Below, piece after piece: positions 61,217 through 64,000 of a stretch of 64,000 nucleotides of DNA. The notes under the pieces were generated by a model. The model searched no databases, was not told where the DNA came from, and saw only the letters and a program-made list of their open reading frames with translations. Positions within the stretch are counted from its first letter, which is position 1. Every line of letters begins with the position of its first letter. The stretch is taken from the NCBI GenBank assembly GCA_905221605.1, contig CAJNDS010002068.1, positions 1,061,484 to 1,125,483 of the forward strand, written 5' to 3'. The stretch is from Symbiodinium natans. Lineage: Eukaryota > Sar > Dinophyceae > Suessiales > Symbiodiniaceae. Made by a program: the position numbers and the translations under genes.

Positions 61217-61352
61217 TGGGGTTTGGGGTTTGGGGTTTAGGGTTTAGGGTTTGGGGTTTGGGGTTTAGGGTTTTGGGTTTAGGGTTTTGGGTTTGGGGTT
61301 TGGGGTTTGGGGTTTAGGGTTTTGGGGTTTGGGGTTTCGGGTTTCGGGTTCT
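61217..61352. repeat. TTTGGGG/TTTAGGG mixed array
   Basis: Interleaved tttgggg and tttaggg units followed by a family C element. Confidence 0.9.
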
Positions 61353-61353
61353 G

Positions 61354-61454
61354 GTTGGCATGTTCCCACTTATTCTAACAGTGCTTACTAGGGATTATAG
61401 TACCCCTATGATAACCCCTACTAAGGACTGTTAGTATAAGGGGGACATCCCAAG
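61354..61454. mobile_element. Family C element, third copy
   Basis: ttggcatgttcccacttatt at the left and tataagggggacatcccaa at the right with the ctaacagt / actgttag pair. Confidence 0.8.
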
Positions 61455-62200
61455 TTTGCGTTGCAGGGTTTAGGGTCTAATTAGAGGTTTGGTTTGGGGT
61501 ACAGGGGGTTTAGGGTTGAGGGCACAGACAGTTTAAGGTTTAAGGTTTGGGGCACAGGTAGTTTCAGATCTAGGGTTCAAGGTACAGGCGGCTTGAGGTT
61601 TCTGTTTTCAAGGGTACAGGCGCGGTTGGGGTATGGGGTTTACAGTTTAACCAGGGTACCGGCGGCTTAGGTTTGGGGTTTGGGGTTTGGGGTTTGGGGT
61701 TTAGGGTTTAGGCCTGCTCGACTTGAAGCATGTCCACTGCTTCAACAATTATAGCACTGTATAAATAAAACCCAACAGTTCTGTTTATTACATAAGAAGG
61801 AAAGTGGCAACACTAATTTAAGACATTGTCTCTCAGTGCCGGAGGATGCAACGAAGAGCAATTTGGTTGAGCAGGTCCCTAAACGCTAAACCCTAAACCC
61901 CAAACCCTACACCCTAAACCCTAAACCCTTTCTGGAGAACCGGAGCCTATGTGGGGGACAGGAACAATGCCGCGGCAAAAGGTGTAAGCCGGTTCTGCCG
62001 AAGGCCATGCCGAAGCGACACCGGGAAGCCTTTTTTCAGGCTGAAATGGTGAAAGCCTCGTCCTGTCCCATTAGGGTTAGGGTTTAGGGTTTAGGGTTTC
62101 GGGTTTTGGGTTTTGGGTTTAGGGTTTAGGGTTTCGGGTTTCGGGTTTGGGGTTTAGGGTTTCGGGTTTCCGGTTTCGCCACTTGGAGCCGAGCTGGCGC
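61455..62200. other. Repeat-rich spacer; no gene recognised
   Basis: A loose 50-60 bp repeat of 'ggtttggggtacagg.ggtttagg' (61480-61700), a short AT-rich stretch, then CCCTAAA and TTTAGGG patches. Confidence 0.4.
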
Positions 62201-62220
62201 CCTAAACAAATGGCTACAAG

Positions 62221-62514
62221 CGATTTGTGGGTCTCGAACGGCTTATCACCTGCGTTTACGGTTTCAAATGTCGAGTCTTCGAAATGGATTTGACCAAGAG
62301 AAGCAAGTGGGCTGACGAGACGAGCTCTCCCGATGCCGACACGGTCGCACTCGGGACGGAGTTCCCAAACGAGGCCCGAAACGCGAAGGACTACATCACA
62401 ACTGTAGAACGCACGATCGACCGGCTCGGTGAGAGCGGTATGGTCGACAAACAAACGTTTCTCAACGTTTCAAACCTTCGCCGGATCGAGCAAGACGAGG
62501 AGGAGCGCAAGCGA
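62221..62514 (+). CDS. Long candidate exon, unknown protein
   Basis: acAAG acceptor, 98 open codons, GC donor at 62515 running straight into CCCTAAA. Contains FKCRVFEMDLTKRSKWADE, NAKDYITTVERTIDRLGESG and IEQDEEERKR. It has more A/T-ending codons than the kinesin exons. It is the longest non-repeat open frame in the last 10 kb besides low-complexity ones. A competing minus-strand frame overlaps it, but the + frame has better exon borders. Confidence 0.5.
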
Positions 62515-63030
62515 GCCCTAAACCCTGCCCTAAAACCCTAGAACCCTGAGACACGAAAAACCCGAAAACCCCCAAACCCCAAGACCCTATAAAACCCTAA
62601 GACCCTCAGCGCTAGACCCTACAACCCCAAACCCAAGCACCTCCGCAACCCCAAAACCCCACACCGTAAAACCCGAAAACCCTAAAACCCCGAGAAGCCT
62701 AAAGCCCCAGAACCCTAAGACCCTAGAACCCTAAGACCCGAAAACCCCCACAACCCCACACCCTGAAACCTGAAACTCCTAAGGCCTAAAGCAAAAAAGA
62801 TGCCCCATCCCCACAACCCCAAGCCCTAAGACTGTAGCCCCCCTTGGGAATTCTGTTTCATTCTTGTTCAAAAAGAAAACCCAAGGAATAGCCCTAAACT
62901 CTTCAGACCTAAACCCTAAAACCTAAACCCTAAGCCCTAAACCCTAAACCCTACACCCTAAGCCCTAAACCCTAGACGTGTTTCACTCAAAATGCTTTTC
63001 ATTCAGGTTCTCAAGGGGGGTATAGGAGAC
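62515..63030. repeat. Highly degenerate CCCTAAA-like sequence
   Basis: aaccctaagaccc, aaccccaaaaccc and similar units with many substitutions: probably old array sequence. Confidence 0.8.
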
Positions 63031-63033
63031 CCT

Positions 63034-63316
63034 CGAACCCTAACCCCTAAACCCTAAACCCCAAACCCGAAACCCTAAACCCCAAACCCTAAACCCTAAA
63101 CCCCAAACCCTAAACCCTAAACCCCTAAACCCCTAAACCCCTAAACCCCTAAACCCCTAAACCCCTAAACCCCTAAACCCCTAAACCGTAAACCCTAACC
63201 CCTAAACCCTAAACCCTAAACCCTAAACCCTAAACGCTAAACCCTAAACCCTAAACCCTAAACCCTAAACCCTAAACCCTAAACCCTAAACCCTAAACCC
63301 TAAACCCTAAACCCTA
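63034..63316. repeat. CCCTAAA and CCCCTAAA arrays
   Basis: Octamer block at 63116-63186 inside heptamer arrays; about 38 units in total. Confidence 0.94.
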
Positions 63317-63371
63317 CTCCGAGCTACGCGTGCGAGGTTGCCAGTGAGGGCTTCGTGCCACCAGCGCGGCG

Positions 63372-63672
63372 CTACTGTGGCTCTGGTACTCTGGCAGCAG
63401 TTTAGGGTTTAGGGTTTAGGGTTTAGGGCTTAGGGTTTAGGGTTTAGGGTTTAGGTTTAGGGTTTACGGTATAGGGTTTAGGGTTTGGGATTTAGGGTGT
63501 TGAGTTTAGGGTTTCTTGGGGGGCGTTGTTGCCAGTAAACCCTCTACATCTGCCTCCTAGTCGTGTTCGGGGGGGCCATGGTGGCAAGCTTAAGCTTGTT
63601 CTGGGCTTCACAGCGCTAGGCCCTAAACCAGAAACCCCAACCCTAAACTGCTGCCAGAGTACCAGAGGTTTA
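63372..63672. repeat. Widely spaced inverted repeat
   Basis: ctctggtactctggcagcag followed by tttaggg at 63379-63405 has its exact inverse (aaccctaaactgctgccaga then gtaccagagg) at 63640-63669. Telomere repeats and a Cys-rich short frame lie between. The arms include telomere-motif bases. Confidence 0.75.
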
Positions 63673-63844
63673 GCGAAAGAACATGATGCCATGGACCTGT
63701 AGAGGTACCCTTTCTGTTGTGGCTACAGGTCGTTTGGATTTTGCTCGACTTCAGGGTTTAGGGGTTTAGGGTGTTCCGAGTGCGCCTCAGTGCGAAGAGC
63801 CTCAACGCCCGAAAGCCCTAAACCCCGAACCCACACACCCCAAT

Positions 63845-63946
63845 GGAGGGGTCGAAATGACTACTAATAGTTTTCCCTTATAATCCCTTTGCAATTATAC
63901 TATAATAGTCCCCCAAAACCCTATTCTAACTATTGAGACCTCTATA
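63845..63946. mobile_element. Family G short element, second copy
   Basis: ggaggggtcgaaatgactac at the left, ccaaaaccctattctaacta then ttgagacctct at the right, with a ttataatccctttgcaatta centre. Confidence 0.7.
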
Positions 63947-64000
63947 TGATTAACCTTCGGCCCCTTCAACGCAGACATCCCCACACCTTCAATGGCGCTA

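Noticed and set aside
62119-62454. Minus-strand 111-codon frame
   Set aside because: Its C-terminus is telomere-repeat translation (NPKPE...); the overlapping + frame has AG and GC exon borders.

Overview
This window looks like a dinoflagellate nuclear chromosome. Three things point there: (i) the telomere-type heptamer TTTAGGG/CCCTAAA is scattered through almost every kilobase in both orientations; (ii) the one large gene I could rebuild uses mostly GC (some GT, rarely GA) 5' splice sites, with 3' sites of the form AG|G; (iii) it carries ubiquitin-like/RCC1 repeat proteins and many short inverted-repeat elements that behave like introners. A Suessiales-type genome (Polarella or Symbiodiniaceae) is plausible but unproven. 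Nearly all supportable coding is on the + strand.

Main content: one kinesin gene of kinesin-3 (KIF1/UNC-104) type, split into tiny exons of 12-100 nt from 4533 to at least 50780. Rebuilding it exon by exon, with reading phase kept at 29 junctions, gives a nearly complete motor domain (P-loop [22 protein letters not shown], neck linker) from 4533 to 36056, a partly read neck/coiled-coil stretch, then the KIF1-specific NTPHLLNM segment and an FHA domain from 42070 to 50780. About 1.6 kb of coding is spread over about 46 kb. The introns (0.17-2.9 kb) are made of TTTAGGG-derived arrays and short inverted-repeat elements.

Other genes: a single-exon ubiquitin-like plus RCC1-repeat protein (52462-54067, broken by one extra G) in a telomere-repeat-free island; a ubiquitin-like exon cluster at 39468-40906 whose intervening segments are exactly inverted-repeat elements; a cytosine-5 DNA methyltransferase C-terminal relic (43813-44124); exon-like islands upstream of the kinesin (1-4500) and downstream of it (55618-62514).

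Layout: 1-4.5 kb, exon fragments of an upstream gene among arrays; 4.5-36 kb, kinesin motor; 30-31.4 kb, a composite element with 268-bp direct repeats around a 187-bp tandem array; 36-42 kb, neck region plus the ubiquitin-like cluster; 42-51 kb, kinesin-3 FHA module; 51-54.5 kb, RCC1 island; 54.6-58.5 kb, arrays, a 390-bp (TTG)n tract, a 100-N gap and more exon islands; 58.5-60.7 kb, a distinct block of poly-A/C-rich and AT-rich tandem repeats; 60.7-64 kb, a proline-rich ORF, two exon-like ORFs and arrays.

Most striking pattern: in about 19 of 31 traced kinesin introns the first telomere-like run is TTTAGGG and the last is CCCTAAA, so the intron transcript could fold with its two splice sites brought together. 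The introner-like elements are likewise terminal inverted repeats, and several have telomere-repeat arrays inserted inside them.
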